From Chryseobacterium bernardetii (GTDB taxonomy: Bacteria > Bacteroidota > Bacteroidia > Flavobacteriales > Weeksellaceae), in the NCBI RefSeq assembly GCF_003815975.1, contig NZ_CP033932.1, positions 1,550,001 through 1,614,000 of the forward strand: a stretch of 64,000 nt of DNA, read 5' to 3'. Both the position numbers and the translations under genes were made by a program. A model generated the notes under the pieces. The model worked only from the letters and a program-made list of their open reading frames with translations. It ran no database searches and was not told the DNA's origin. Below are positions 35,714 to 45,237 of the stretch, piece by piece; within the stretch, counting starts at the first letter, position 1, and every line of letters starts with the position of its first letter.

Positions 35714-37654
35714 ATGATAAAGAGGTTTTTTATTCTATCCAGTTTATGTATGGTTTTGGGAGTTTCAGCCCAGAAATCGCATACCGTTGTACAAGGTGAT
35801 AACCCCTACAACATTGCAAAGAAGTATGGAATGACTGTAGATGAATTGCTGAAACTAAACCCTAAGCATAAAGATGGCAAGCTGGCTATCGGTGATGTTT
35901 TAACCATAAAAACAGAAAAAACAGTAACTGCTCCGGCTGCTCCTAAAACAGCTGTACCTGAAAAAGTAGGTACCATTGCGGGAACTCCGGTGGGTAAAAT
36001 TATTTTGCAGCCTAAGCAGACTATCTATGGTATTACAAAACAATACAGAATCTCTGAAACAGACCTGAGAAAGCTGAATCCTGAACTGGATTCTCACATG
36101 AAGATTGGGGATGAGATCACATTACCTCTTACCAGTATCAAAAAATATGGCGGAGATCAGCCTACAGTAACTGCTACTTCTGTTAAAACTGTAGAAACTC
36201 CTGTTGAAAAACCAGTAACATCTACACCCGCTCTAGAAGGCGAGTCTTATGTGATTCAGCCTAAAGATAATTATTATAGAATTACAAAACAGTTTGGAAT
36301 CAGTCAACAGGATCTTTATACCTTAAATCCAGGATTGGAAGAAAAAGGGTTAAAACCTGGTGAAACCATTAAAATAAAAAAGGTTAATACAGATCCCGTA
36401 GCTGAAACTACCAGCTCAAAAGCTAAAGTGGATTCGGAGAATGAGAATTCTTCAACAGTTTCCAATAATATTGCAGTTGGTGATGACTATGTTACCTATA
36501 CTGTTCAGCAGGGAGATACAGTATTCTCTATTGTAAATAAGTTTGGAGTAAGTATTGATGAATTAATCGCCCTTAACCCTGAGCTTTCAAAAGGATTAAA
36601 ATCCGGAATGGTTTTGAAAATCAAAAAACAGGACCCTGCTTATGTTAAGAAAAACGGTGATGCCTTAAGTGTAGTATTGATGCTTCCTTTCGGATACAGT
36701 ACCAATGAAACCCAATACAGAGGAATGGCTCTTGATTTCTTAACAGGTGCTAAGCTTGCCATTGAAAGAAATGCAAGAGGAGGGCAGAAGCTGGATGTGA
36801 AAATTGTGGATTCAGGGAATGAAGCTTCTTTCAAAAACTCTCTTACACAGATCAATCCTGAAAATACAGATCTTATCATTGGACCATTCTTTAAGTCTAA
36901 TGTAATTGATGTATTGGATTTTACAAAAAATCAAAAAATTCCTGTAGTAGCACCATTTGCCAACACACCGGAATTATATAATTATAGCAATTTGATTATT
37001 GTTGAAACAAATAATCAAACCTATGCAGATAAACTTGTAGAAGAAGTTAAAGCAGTATATTCAGATCAAAAAATATATGTAGTAGCAGATGCCAAAAAAG
37101 AAAATGCGAACTACATTAAAGCAGGGCTTGAAAAAGCAGTGAAAAATCCTAATATTGTTATTGTCAATTCTCCTGCTGATATTCAGCTGGATCAAAATAT
37201 GATGACAGGGCAATCTGCTCCGGTTATTGCTGTTTTAGCTAATGACGATATGGGAGAAGCCTTTGCTAATAAAGTAATTGCTCTTTCTAAAGAAGTGCAG
37301 GGAGTAAAAGCTTTCAGTATGTTCTATTCTCCGGCCTTTGAAAAGAAAGTAGATGATTTGAGCCAGGCAAGTCTGGTATATCTTATGGACAGAAAGATCA
37401 ATACAGATGGCGGTTTTGAAAAAGAAATTCTGGCAGCTTATAAAAGTAAATACTGTAAGACTCCACCCAAATATGCTATCGTAGGTTTTGATGTTGTTAA
37501 TGATATGCTGACAAGAGAAAACAGAAAAGGAGAAATCTTCAAACAGATGAATAAAGTGCAGACTCAGCTTGCGACCAAATTCGAGTTTGTAAAATCTAAG
37601 GCAAACGGTGCTTATGTAAATACAGGGTACAGAGTAATCAGGTTGGTACCTTAG
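35714..37654 (+). CDS. LysM-repeat protein with type 1 periplasmic-binding fold
   Basis: This 646-residue exported protein has a signal peptide (ending VSAQ) followed by four LysM-like modules at about 22-68, 93-140, 177-222 and 258-304. Each has a version of a YTV-x-QGDT-x-SI-x-KFG-x-S-x-DEL-x-LNP pattern. The first and fourth are clearest; the second and third have lost part of the motif. From about 315 the chain resembles a leucine-binding-protein-like domain: VVLMLPFGYS, ALDFLTGAKLAIERNARGG, IIGPFFKSNVIDV. LysM should anchor it to peptidoglycan while the C-terminal domain binds a ligand or a partner. The ligand is unknown. It probably forms a single-gene transcript. Confidence 0.87.
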   Translation: MIKRFFILSSLCMVLGVSAQKSHTVVQGDNPYNIAKKYGMTVDELLKLNPKHKDGKLAIGDVLTIKTEKTVTAPAAPKTAVPEKVGTIAGTPVGKIILQPKQTIYGITKQYRISETDLRKLNPELDSHMKIGDEITLPLTSIKKYGGDQPTVTATSVKTVETPVEKPVTSTPALEGESYVIQPKDNYYRITKQFGISQQDLYTLNPGLEEKGLKPGETIKIKKVNTDPVAETTSSKAKVDSENENSSTVSNNIAVGDDYVTYTVQQGDTVFSIVNKFGVSIDELIALNPELSKGLKSGMVLKIKKQDPAYVKKNGDALSVVLMLPFGYSTNETQYRGMALDFLTGAKLAIERNARGGQKLDVKIVDSGNEASFKNSLTQINPENTDLIIGPFFKSNVIDVLDFTKNQKIPVVAPFANTPELYNYSNLIIVETNNQTYADKLVEEVKAVYSDQKIYVVADAKKENANYIKAGLEKAVKNPNIVIVNSPADIQLDQNMMTGQSAPVIAVLANDDMGEAFANKVIALSKEVQGVKAFSMFYSPAFEKKVDDLSQASLVYLMDRKINTDGGFEKEILAAYKSKYCKTPPKYAIVGFDVVNDMLTRENRKGEIFKQMNKVQTQLATKFEFVKSKANGAYVNTGYRVIRLVP

Positions 37655-37696
37655 ATGATTTATCTTGGTTTAAAAGGATATTGTTAACATTATAGT

Positions 37697-37704
37697 TATA
37701 TTTG
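37697..37704 (+). promoter_or_regulatory. Candidate -7 promoter element for fabD
   Basis: TATATTTG fits TAnnTTTG exactly and lies 20 bases before the fabD ATG. A TTG at 37681-37683 is only 13 bases upstream, too close for the usual spacing, so the -33 element is uncertain. Confidence 0.5.
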
Positions 37705-37724
37705 CATAATATTTAATTCAATAC

Positions 37725-38600
37725 ATGAAAGCACTTGTATTTCCAGGGCAGGGTTCTCAGTTCGTAGGAATGGGAAAAGAATTGTATGATTCTCGAAAAG
37801 ATATTAAAGATCTGATGGAATCTGCCAATGAAATTTTAGGTTTCGACATTCTTTCCATTATGTTTAACGGAACAGATGCAGATCTTAAGAAAACAGAGGT
37901 TACCCAGCCTTCAATTTTTATACATTCAGTAGCAGCTTTAAAAGCTGTAAATGGTCTTGGAGCTGAAATGGTGGCAGGACATTCTTTAGGAGAATTCTCA
38001 GCATTGGTTGCTAATGGGGTTCTATCTTTTGATGATGGTTTGAAATTAGTTTCTGAAAGAGCTAAAGCGATGCAGGAAGCTTGTGATGCCAATCCAAGTT
38101 CAATGGCAGCTATTTTAGGTCTTGAAGATGCCAAAGTTGAAGAAATCTGTGCACAGATCAGTGGAATCGTGGTTCCGGCAAACTACAATTGTCCGGGGCA
38201 ATTGGTGATTTCAGGAGAAACACCTGCAGTAGAAGAAGCTTGTGTGAAGCTAAAAGAAGCAGGAGCAAAAAGAGCTTTACTATTACCGGTAAACGGGGCT
38301 TTCCATTCACCATTGATGCAGCCGGCTCAGGAAAGACTGGCAGCTGCTATCGAAAATACAAAATTCAGAAAAGCTACTATTCCTGTATATCAGAATATCA
38401 CCACTACAGCTGTTACTAATCCTGATGAGATCAAACAAAATCTTATCGATCAGCTTACAGGCCCTGTAAAATGGACTCAGTCTGTACAGAACATGATTAA
38501 AGACGGTGCCTCTAACTTTGTGGAGGTTGGACCAGGAAAAACCCTTCAGGGATTAATCAAAAAAATTGATGCATCTGTAGAATCTACTTCTGCTATCTAA
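37725..38600 (+). CDS. fabD: Malonyl CoA-acyl carrier protein transacylase
   Basis: This 291-residue enzyme begins MKALVFPGQGSQFVGMGKEL. The active-site serine is in GHSLGEFSAL (Ser87) and the catalytic histidine in GAFHSPLM (His194). The C-terminal EVGPGKTLQGLIKKI is typical. FabD moves malonyl from CoA to ACP for fatty-acid elongation. It is followed after 10 bp by the GYDIA kinase gene. No other fab genes lie within the window. Confidence 0.97.
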   Translation: MKALVFPGQGSQFVGMGKELYDSRKDIKDLMESANEILGFDILSIMFNGTDADLKKTEVTQPSIFIHSVAALKAVNGLGAEMVAGHSLGEFSALVANGVLSFDDGLKLVSERAKAMQEACDANPSSMAAILGLEDAKVEEICAQISGIVVPANYNCPGQLVISGETPAVEEACVKLKEAGAKRALLLPVNGAFHSPLMQPAQERLAAAIENTKFRKATIPVYQNITTTAVTNPDEIKQNLIDQLTGPVKWTQSVQNMIKDGASNFVEVGPGKTLQGLIKKIDASVESTSAI

Positions 38601-38610
38601 TAAAAAAAAT

Positions 38611-39516
38611 ATGAACGCGATATTTTCACCGGGCAAGCTTATGCTTACTTCAGAATATTTCGCAATTGATGGAGCTCTTGTCCTAGCGGTACCTACCAGG
38701 CTGGGACAAGAGTTTTTCTTTGAAGAAAAAGATGATCACCAGTCTTTGATTTTCTGGGAAGCATTCCATCAGAACAAACCCTGGTTAAAAGCTGTCATTG
38801 ATTATCAGAACTGGCAGATCCTGGAAACCAATATTCCATCAAGCGCTGAATTCATTTTAAAAACATTAAAGAATGTTCAGCAGCTTTCCATTACAAAATT
38901 CAAAAACAACTTTACTTATCATTTAAAGACAAACCTTCAGTTTCCTGCTGATTTTGGCCTTGGAAGCAGTTCAACATTAATGAACAATCTTTCAGAATGG
39001 GCTGAAATTGATCCGTTCTATCTAAATAGGATAAGTTTGGGTGGGAGCGGATATGATATTGCTGTTGCAAAAGAAAAATCTGCGGTCCTTTTTCAGAGTA
39101 AACCGGAGATCAGATATGAGAAGGTAGATTTTAATCCTGCCTTTAAAAATGAGTTGATCTTTATTCATTTAAATCAGAAACAGGATAGCAGGGAAGGAAT
39201 CAGTCTTTATAAATCAAAAAAGAAGTCTCAGGAATTGGTAAATGAATTTTCAGATATCACAAAGAAAATTTTATTATGCAACGAATTGGAAACCTTTTCA
39301 GGACTAATGATGATTCATGAGCGTAAAATTTCCGATTTTATTGAAATTCCTACAGTTAAGGACAGGATATTTTCAGACTGCCCCGTATTTGTAAAAAGTC
39401 TAGGGGCTTGGGGCGGAGATTTCGTGATGAGTGCCAAATTTGGGGGCTTTAAAGACTATTTTTGGGAGAAAGGATTTACTACCGTTTTTGAATGGTCAGA
39501 TTTAATTGACTTATAA
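38611..39516 (+). CDS. GYDIA-family GHMP kinase
   Basis: This 301-residue protein has the GHMP kinase N-terminal fold (FSPGKLMLTSEYFAIDGALVLAVP), a glycine/serine nucleotide loop FGLGSSSTLMNNL (115-127), and the GGSGYDIAVAK sequence (144-154) that gives the family its name. A C-terminal GAWGGDFVMSAKFGG block is conserved in GHMP kinases. This Bacteroidetes family is believed to belong to the mevalonate-kinase group, and a role in isoprenoid synthesis is likely but not certain. It is probably co-transcribed with fabD. Confidence 0.92.
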   Translation: MNAIFSPGKLMLTSEYFAIDGALVLAVPTRLGQEFFFEEKDDHQSLIFWEAFHQNKPWLKAVIDYQNWQILETNIPSSAEFILKTLKNVQQLSITKFKNNFTYHLKTNLQFPADFGLGSSSTLMNNLSEWAEIDPFYLNRISLGGSGYDIAVAKEKSAVLFQSKPEIRYEKVDFNPAFKNELIFIHLNQKQDSREGISLYKSKKKSQELVNEFSDITKKILLCNELETFSGLMMIHERKISDFIEIPTVKDRIFSDCPVFVKSLGAWGGDFVMSAKFGGFKDYFWEKGFTTVFEWSDLIDL

Positions 39517-39600
39517 TCAGTGTTTTACAAGGTTGTTTTTTTATTTGCCATTCTGACTTATATCAGTATATTTAAACCACCTTTAACAAATAATTAATAT

Positions 39601-39608
39601 TATTTTTG
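39601..39608 (+). promoter_or_regulatory. Candidate -7 promoter element for pckA
   Basis: TATTTTTG fits TAnnTTTG and lies 35 bases before the pckA ATG. No TTG appears at standard spacing. Confidence 0.45.
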
Positions 39609-39643
39609 TTGAGGACAATAAAGAAATAGAAAATATAAGTAAA

Positions 39644-41260
39644 ATGAAAAACACTAAAATCATCCAGGATTTAGAGAAATTAGGGATTAAAGGAAACTAT
39701 GAAGTAGTGTATAATCCTTCTTATGAAGAATTGTATCAGGCTGAAGTTTCTCCTGAAAATCAGGGGTTTGAGAAAGCGGAACTTACGGAATCGGGCGCGG
39801 TATCGGTAAAAACAGGAATTTTCACAGGTCGTTCACCTAAAGACAGATATATTGTTCAGGATGATGTTACAAGAGACACAATTTTCTGGGATGGTAAAGT
39901 AAACTTGCCTACAACGCCGGAAATTTTCGGGTCTTGTAAAGAGCTAGTGCTGAACCAGCTTGCTGGATCTAAAAAGATTTATGTAGTAGATACATTCTGC
40001 GGAACGAATGCAGATACTAGACTTAAAGTAAGATTTATCGTTGAAGTAGCTTGGCAGGCACATTTTGTTACTAATATGTTCATTCGTCCTTCTCACTATG
40101 AGCTTGAAAACTTTGGAGAACCAGATTTCACAGTAATCAACGGTTCTAAAACAACAAATCCTAACTGGGAAGCTCAAGGATTGAATTCTGAGAACTTCAT
40201 CATGTTTAACCTTACTGAAAAACTACAGATCATTGGTGGTACCTGGTACGGAGGTGAAATGAAGAAAGGTATGTTTGCGATGATGAACTATTATCTTCCA
40301 TTAAAAGGAATGGCTTCTATGCACTGTTCAGCTAACGTAGGCGAAAAAGGTGATGTAGCTTTATTCTTTGGTCTTTCAGGAACTGGAAAAACTACTTTGT
40401 CTGCAGATCCGAAAAGATATCTTATTGGTGATGATGAGCACGGTTGGGATAACAATGGAGTATTTAATTACGAAGGTGGATGTTATGCTAAAGTAATTGA
40501 CCTGTCAGAAGAAAAAGAACCGGATATTTTTGCTGCAATCAAGAGAGATGCACTTCTTGAAAATGTTGTGATCAAGAATGGAGTAGCAGATTATACTGAT
40601 GGATCTATCACAGAAAATACAAGGGTTTCTTATCCAATTTATCATATTAACAAAATTGTATTGCCATCTAAGGCTGGTCATGCTAAGAAGATCGTTTATC
40701 TTTCAGCGGATGCATTCGGAGTACTACCTCCGGTTTCTATCCTGAATGAAGACCAGGCTCAATACCACTTCCTTTGCGGATATACCTCTAAATTAGCAGG
40801 AACTGAAAGAGGAATTACTGAACCTCAGCCATCTTTCTCTCCGGCATTTGGTGAAGCATTCCTTACATTACACCCAACAATGTATTCTAAAACATTAATT
40901 GGTAAAATGAAAGAACACGGCGCTAAAGCATATTTGGTAAACACTGGATGGAATGGTACTGGTAAGAGAATTTCTTTAAAGGATACAAGAGCTATTATTG
41001 ATGCTATTATTGATGGTTCTATCGATAATGCCCCTAAAACTCAGGTTCCAATCATGAACCTTGAAATTCCTACTGAATTGCCAAACGTTTCTGCAGGCAT
41101 TTTAGATCCTAGAGATACATATGCTAACGCTTCAGAATGGGAAGAAAAAGCAAAAGATCTTGCGTCAAGATATATTAAAAACTTTGAGCAGTATTGTAAT
41201 ACTGAAGAAGGTAAGAGATTAATTGCGGCAGGACCTCAATTACAGGGACAAGCTATTTAA
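39644..41260 (+). CDS. pckA: Phosphoenolpyruvate carboxykinase (ATP)
   Basis: This 538-residue enzyme has the kinase-1a P-loop GLSGTGKTT (243-251) and the adjoining metal site IGDDEHGWD (261-269). It also has [11 protein letters not shown] (61-71) for oxaloacetate/PEP and HTGWNGT-like [11 protein letters not shown] near the C-terminal third. The ATP-dependent enzyme converts oxaloacetate to PEP and CO2 for gluconeogenesis. Its length fits the family. It stands alone between its own promoter region and a strong terminator. Confidence 0.98.
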   Translation: MKNTKIIQDLEKLGIKGNYEVVYNPSYEELYQAEVSPENQGFEKAELTESGAVSVKTGIFTGRSPKDRYIVQDDVTRDTIFWDGKVNLPTTPEIFGSCKELVLNQLAGSKKIYVVDTFCGTNADTRLKVRFIVEVAWQAHFVTNMFIRPSHYELENFGEPDFTVINGSKTTNPNWEAQGLNSENFIMFNLTEKLQIIGGTWYGGEMKKGMFAMMNYYLPLKGMASMHCSANVGEKGDVALFFGLSGTGKTTLSADPKRYLIGDDEHGWDNNGVFNYEGGCYAKVIDLSEEKEPDIFAAIKRDALLENVVIKNGVADYTDGSITENTRVSYPIYHINKIVLPSKAGHAKKIVYLSADAFGVLPPVSILNEDQAQYHFLCGYTSKLAGTERGITEPQPSFSPAFGEAFLTLHPTMYSKTLIGKMKEHGAKAYLVNTGWNGTGKRISLKDTRAIIDAIIDGSIDNAPKTQVPIMNLEIPTELPNVSAGILDPRDTYANASEWEEKAKDLASRYIKNFEQYCNTEEGKRLIAAGPQLQGQAI

Positions 41261-41280
41261 TCATAGATATATACAAATAG

Positions 41281-41311
41281 AAAGCCTCATCATTGATGAG
41301 GCTTTTTTATT
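41281..41311 (+). terminator. Rho-independent terminator after pckA
   Basis: AAAGCCTCATC (41281-41291) pairs perfectly with GATGAGGCTTT (41295-41305) around a 3-base loop, followed by a T-rich tail. It lies 20 bases after the pckA stop. Confidence 0.93.
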
Positions 41312-41316
41312 TTTAT

Positions 41317-41406
41317 CTCTCGCGGATCAGGCAGATTTCGCAGATGGTCGCGGGGTAAATACAAACTAATACAATTAAAATCTGCCTAATCTGCTAAACC
41401 TGCGAG
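41317..41406. repeat. Imperfect inverted repeat of GCAGATT units
   Basis: The left arm (41317-41345) reads ctctcgcggatcaggcagat and on to ttcgcagat. The right arm (41377-41406), read on the other strand, begins ctcgcaggtttagcagatta. Both arms are made of ctcgca and gcagatt words, so the whole could fold back on itself. It lies in the convergent gap between pckA and aroQ. It looks like a dispersed intergenic repeat, but copies elsewhere cannot be checked here. Confidence 0.5.
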
Positions 41407-41449
41407 CTAAATATTATATCCAGTATAAATCAGCTGATTTATCATTTCT

Positions 41450-41857
41450 TTACTTTAAACTAAGGATAGCCAATCGGTATCCATCCATTCCGAATCCTGA
41501 TAAAACAGCATCGGTATTGGCTGCAGTAACAGATTTTTGTCTGAATTCTTCTCTTTTGTAAATATTACTGATGTGAACTTCTATTTTAGGTTTTCTGATA
41601 TTCTTCAGGCAGTCAGCGATAGCATAGGAGTAATGGGTAAAAGCTCCCGGATTAATTACCACTGCATCAAAATCATCTTGCTGAAGCCTGTTGATAAGCT
41701 CTCCTTCAATATTGGACTGGTAATAGCTTAATTCATGAGTTTGAAACTCAGATTTTAAGTTCTCCAGATAAGTTTCCATGGAAACGGTTCCATAGATCTC
41801 AGGTTCGCGGGTACCTAAAAGGTTCAGATTTGGCCCATTTATAATCAAAACTTTCAT
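41450..41857 (-). CDS. aroQ: 3-dehydroquinate dehydratase, type II
   Basis: This 135-residue enzyme begins MKVLIINGPNLNLLGTREPEIYG, in which Tyr22 is the active-site residue and the flexible lid contains Arg17. NPGAFTHYSYAI (69-80) and VHISNIYKREEFR (94-106) hold the substrate phosphate-like contacts and the general acid histidine of the HISN motif. It performs the third step of the shikimate pathway. Length is typical or slightly short of 140-150. It is alone on the minus strand, convergent with pckA and divergent from the SAM riboswitch. Confidence 0.96.
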   Translation of the reverse strand: MKVLIINGPNLNLLGTREPEIYGTVSMETYLENLKSEFQTHELSYYQSNIEGELINRLQQDDFDAVVINPGAFTHYSYAIADCLKNIRKPKIEVHISNIYKREEFRQKSVTAANTDAVLSGFGMDGYRLAILSLK

Positions 41858-42054
41858 TGTATAAAATTAAAAAGTTTTTTGGATTTAAAGTCAAAAAGTT
41901 CTGCCAAATAAGAGTTTTTATTCATTGAATTATTAATAATGATATTTGTCATGTTTGAGAAAATGATAATCTCTGTAACTTCTTTTTATAAAGGTTTTTA
42001 GTAAAAATATATGCTAATTTTTGAAAAATTATTATAAAATATCAATAAGTCTAC

Positions 42055-42085
42055 TTGTTTTATAGACTAAAAGTTTATAGCTTTG
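42055..42085 (+). promoter_or_regulatory. Promoter of SAM-riboswitch SusCD operon
   Basis: TTG at 42055-42057, a 20-base spacer and TAGCTTTG at 42078-42085 match the Bacteroidetes promoter pattern. The predicted transcription start, near 42091, is 12 bases before the first stem of the riboswitch, as expected for a riboswitch leader. Confidence 0.65.
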
Positions 42086-42102
42086 CATCCATATTTCGAT
42101 CG

Positions 42103-42197
42103 GCTTATAAAGAAAGATGGAGGGAACTGACCCAATGATATCTTGACAACCTGCATTACGTAAGGTGTTACATTCAGCCTTTAAAGGAAAAATAAGC
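42103..42197 (+). ncRNA. SAM-I (S-box) riboswitch aptamer
   Basis: The 95-base segment aligns by eye with the S-box consensus. P1 pairs GCTTAT (42103-42108) with ATAAGC (42192-42197). The next segment reads aaagaaagatggagggaact, with GGAGGGA and later GACCC forming the upper P2 with the kink-turn GGA/TGA pairs, and AGAT/ATCT forming the lower P2. GACAACC corresponds to the GCAACC strand, and GGTGTTACATTCAGC to the GGUGCUAAUUCCAGC strand. CCTTTAAAGG forms P4. Substitutions at a few consensus positions exist, but the order, spacing and paired stems all fit. It should bind S-adenosylmethionine and turn expression of the downstream SusC/SusD pair off when SAM is plentiful. Confidence 0.86.
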
Positions 42198-42222
42198 ATT
42201 TGGTTTATCGTATTTATCGATG

Positions 42223-42248
42223 CCCTTTGCTGACTTTTCAGTAAAGGG
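42223..42248 (+). promoter_or_regulatory. Riboswitch expression-platform hairpin
   Basis: CCCTTTGCTGA (42223-42233) pairs with TCAGTAAAGGG (42238-42248) around CTTT, with one G-T pair. It lies between the aptamer and the start codon. The CCTTT of its 5' arm (42224-42228) can instead pair with AAAGG of P4 (42183-42187), giving a mutually exclusive fold. The tail after it is only moderately T-rich, so either termination or translational control is possible. Confidence 0.58.
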
Positions 42249-42281
42249 TAAAATTTTAGTATATGGTAAACAAAATTGATT

Positions 42282-45218
42282 ATGATTAGTAAAAATCTAT
42301 TTAGTTCTAAAGTCTGGATTCCACCAGTTGCAGTGTTTTTCCTGGGAATTGTAAGTGTAAACGCACAGAATTCCAAACCGAAAAAAGATACCCTTAAAGA
42401 AAAGGAGATTGATGAAGTAGTTGTGGTAGCCTATGGAAAGGCAAAAAGAAACAGCTATATCGGTTCAGTGGCAACCATTTCCAGCGATAAAATTAATAAT
42501 AGACCTGTAACCAATGTAACAAAAGCATTGGAAGGACAGGTGCCCGGGATTCAGGTTACCGGGGCTTCAGGACAGCCTGGAGCAACTTCTACAATCAGAA
42601 TCAGAGGAGTAGGATCGGTAAGTGCTTCCAGTGAGCCTTTATATGTTGTGGACGGAATTCCTTTTGATGGGAATATCAATGCGATAAGTCCTAACGATAT
42701 AGAATCTATCAGTGTCTTAAAAGATGCTACAGCAAGTGCTCTTTATGGTTCAAGAGGAGCAAACGGAATTATAATTGTTACTACAAAATCCGGTAAAAAA
42801 GGAGAAGCCAGAGTGAATCTGAATATCAGCCAGGGGTTCTCTGGAAGAGCGGTAAAAGATTACGAGCAGGTGAATACGGATCAGTATTTCCAATTGTACT
42901 GGGAAGCAATGAGGAATGGTTACCAGTCCGGCCAGATCAATGCCCAGCAGGCAGCCCAGATGGCAACAGATAATATTATTTCCAACTTAGGAATTAATCC
43001 TTATGGTGTTAATTACCCAAAACCTGTAGGAACAGACGGCAAACTATTACCAGGAGCAAAGGCTTTATGGAATGATGACTGGAGAGATATTTTGCAGAGG
43101 GTTGCTTCCAGAAACCAGGTAGATCTTGATATCAGCGGAGGAAGTGAAAAAAGCAATTATTTCTTCTCATTAGGATATCTGGATGATAAAGGAATGGCTA
43201 TTGAATCAGGCTTTAAAAGATACAATACCAGATTAAAGATCAATTCTGAGGTTAAAAGCTGGCTGAATGTCGGAGCAAATTTAAGTTATACCAACAGTAT
43301 CCAGCAGGCTCCTACTTCTTCGGATTCTAAATCCAGTAATATTATTCAGGCTGCAAGAGCAATTCCTTCTTTCTATCCTTATTATGAAAGAAATCCTGAT
43401 GGTTCTTATGTATTGGATGCTGAAGGAAACAAGGTTTATGATTTTGGAAAATACAGACCTACTGCAGCGCTTCAGAACCAGAATCAGGCAGCCAGTCTAC
43501 CTTTGGATAAAAATGAAAATAAGATCGATAATTTTTCAGGAAAAGGTTTTATGGAATTTACGTTCATTCCTGAATTGAAGTTCAGGTCAAGCTTTTCTAT
43601 TGATGTGGTTAGCTATAATGAACATTATTATACAAATCCACTTCTTGGGCAAGGAAAAGAAACGGGAGGTTCTGTCTCCAAATCCAACAGCAGAACACTT
43701 TCTTATACAACCAGTAATATTTTAACTTACGACAAAAGATTTGGGAAACACCATATTAATGTATTGGGAGGTCAGGAATTTTATAAATATGATTATCAGA
43801 TCATTTCCGGCAGCAGACAAGGCTTTTCACTACCTAACTATTATGAGCCTGATGCAGCATCCCTGTTAGTAAGTTTTGGCGGTAAAAGTGATAAACTGAG
43901 TCTATTAAGTTTCCTTGGAAAAGTTGAATATGATTTTGACAATAAATATTTCTTATCTGCTTCAACAAGAGCAGACAGTTCTTCAAGATTTGCAAAAGAA
44001 AACAGATGGGGTACATTCTGGTCTGTAGGAGGATCCTGGAAGCTTTCAAGTGAAGAGTTTATCAGAAATCTGGATTTTTTCAATCTTTTAACATTGCGTG
44101 CTAGTTACGGAGGTCAGGGGAATGATAAGTTACAGAAGCCAAATGGTTCAGCGCTGTATTATGCTTATCAGGAATTATATAAGGATTTCCCTCTTGCCGG
44201 TGAACCTGGGAAGACATTGGAAAAAGTAGGCACTCCTAATCTGATATGGGAAACTAATCTTAACCTGAATGTAGGGTTAGAGTTTGCAATCCTTAATAAC
44301 AGGATTAAGGGAAATGTTGAGTATTTTGAAAGAAAAAGTAAAGATCTTCTGTTTAATGTACCGGTTGCTCCGTCTTTAGGAATAAGCGACTATCCGGCGA
44401 ACGTTGGAACAATCAAGAATACAGGTTTTGAATTCTCATTATTCACCACCCCTGTAAAAACCAGTGATTTCCAGTGGAATGTTGACATTAACCTGAGTAC
44501 TTTAAATAATAAAATTACAAAACTACCTGGAGGACCGCTTGTGGTAGGAACAACTAAACAGCTGAACCTGGGAGGTTCTGTATACGATTTCTACCTTCAG
44601 GAATGGGCCGGGGTAGACCCAAGTAACGGAAAACCATTATGGAAAACCATTACTAAGGATGCTAACGGAAATATGGTGGAAGGAACCACTTCAGAATATG
44701 CTAAAGCTACAAAGATTTTACAAGGTTCTGCCTTGCCTAAATTAACTGGAGGAGTGAGTACAAGCATCAATTATAAAAACTTTGATTTTTCAGCGTTACT
44801 GACATTTAAAATTGGTGGAAAGATCCTGGATACAGATTATGCTTCCATCCTTCACAGCGGAAACTTAGGCGGACGTGCATGGGGGACAGAAATGCTGAAC
44901 AGATGGACCCCGGAAAATCCTTATACAGATGTTCCTGCTTTAAGCACAAAAACGAATAACTGGACTTCACAGTCTACAAGATTCCTTTATTCAGGAACGT
45001 ATGCAAGACTTAAAAATGTGAGTTTAGGATATACGTTACCTTCTGATTACTTTGAAACGATCGGATTAAAGAAATTCAGAATTTATGTGCAGGCAGAGAA
45101 TCTTCTGACCTTCTATAAACATAAAGGAATGGATCCTGAACAGGCGCTGGACGGAACAACGTACTACAGATATCCGGCAATGAGAACAATCACTTTTGGT
45201 CTTCAGGCAACGTTTTAA
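42282..45218 (+). CDS. SusC/RagA-family TonB-linked transporter, SAM-riboswitch controlled
   Basis: This 978-residue protein starts from ATG at 42282 as MISKNLFSSK; a TTG two codons earlier is open but less likely. The signal peptide ends near SVNAQ and is followed by the TonB-box-like IDEVVVVAYG (43-52). The plug has NVTKALEGQVPGIQVTGASG, STIRIRGVGSVSAS, PLYVVDGIPFDGNI and SISVLKDATASALYGSRGANG. The barrel ends in ITFGLQATF. As in the first copy, the carboxypeptidase-like extension is missing. Control by a SAM-I riboswitch suggests import of methionine, methionine peptides or another sulfur nutrient; this is inference. Confidence 0.93.
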   Translation: MISKNLFSSKVWIPPVAVFFLGIVSVNAQNSKPKKDTLKEKEIDEVVVVAYGKAKRNSYIGSVATISSDKINNRPVTNVTKALEGQVPGIQVTGASGQPGATSTIRIRGVGSVSASSEPLYVVDGIPFDGNINAISPNDIESISVLKDATASALYGSRGANGIIIVTTKSGKKGEARVNLNISQGFSGRAVKDYEQVNTDQYFQLYWEAMRNGYQSGQINAQQAAQMATDNIISNLGINPYGVNYPKPVGTDGKLLPGAKALWNDDWRDILQRVASRNQVDLDISGGSEKSNYFFSLGYLDDKGMAIESGFKRYNTRLKINSEVKSWLNVGANLSYTNSIQQAPTSSDSKSSNIIQAARAIPSFYPYYERNPDGSYVLDAEGNKVYDFGKYRPTAALQNQNQAASLPLDKNENKIDNFSGKGFMEFTFIPELKFRSSFSIDVVSYNEHYYTNPLLGQGKETGGSVSKSNSRTLSYTTSNILTYDKRFGKHHINVLGGQEFYKYDYQIISGSRQGFSLPNYYEPDAASLLVSFGGKSDKLSLLSFLGKVEYDFDNKYFLSASTRADSSSRFAKENRWGTFWSVGGSWKLSSEEFIRNLDFFNLLTLRASYGGQGNDKLQKPNGSALYYAYQELYKDFPLAGEPGKTLEKVGTPNLIWETNLNLNVGLEFAILNNRIKGNVEYFERKSKDLLFNVPVAPSLGISDYPANVGTIKNTGFEFSLFTTPVKTSDFQWNVDINLSTLNNKITKLPGGPLVVGTTKQLNLGGSVYDFYLQEWAGVDPSNGKPLWKTITKDANGNMVEGTTSEYAKATKILQGSALPKLTGGVSTSINYKNFDFSALLTFKIGGKILDTDYASILHSGNLGGRAWGTEMLNRWTPENPYTDVPALSTKTNNWTSQSTRFLYSGTYARLKNVSLGYTLPSDYFETIGLKKFRIYVQAENLLTFYKHKGMDPEQALDGTTYYRYPAMRTITFGLQATF

Positions 45219-45237
45219 CCCTTAACAATTTGAAACA

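Noticed and set aside
41930..42050. Possible additional small gene before the riboswitch
   Set aside because: Only short A+T-rich frames exist; the promoter and aptamer explain the adjacent segment.
42276..42281. TTG at 42276 as start of the second SusC gene
   Set aside because: ATG two codons downstream gives the same signal peptide and is the more usual start.
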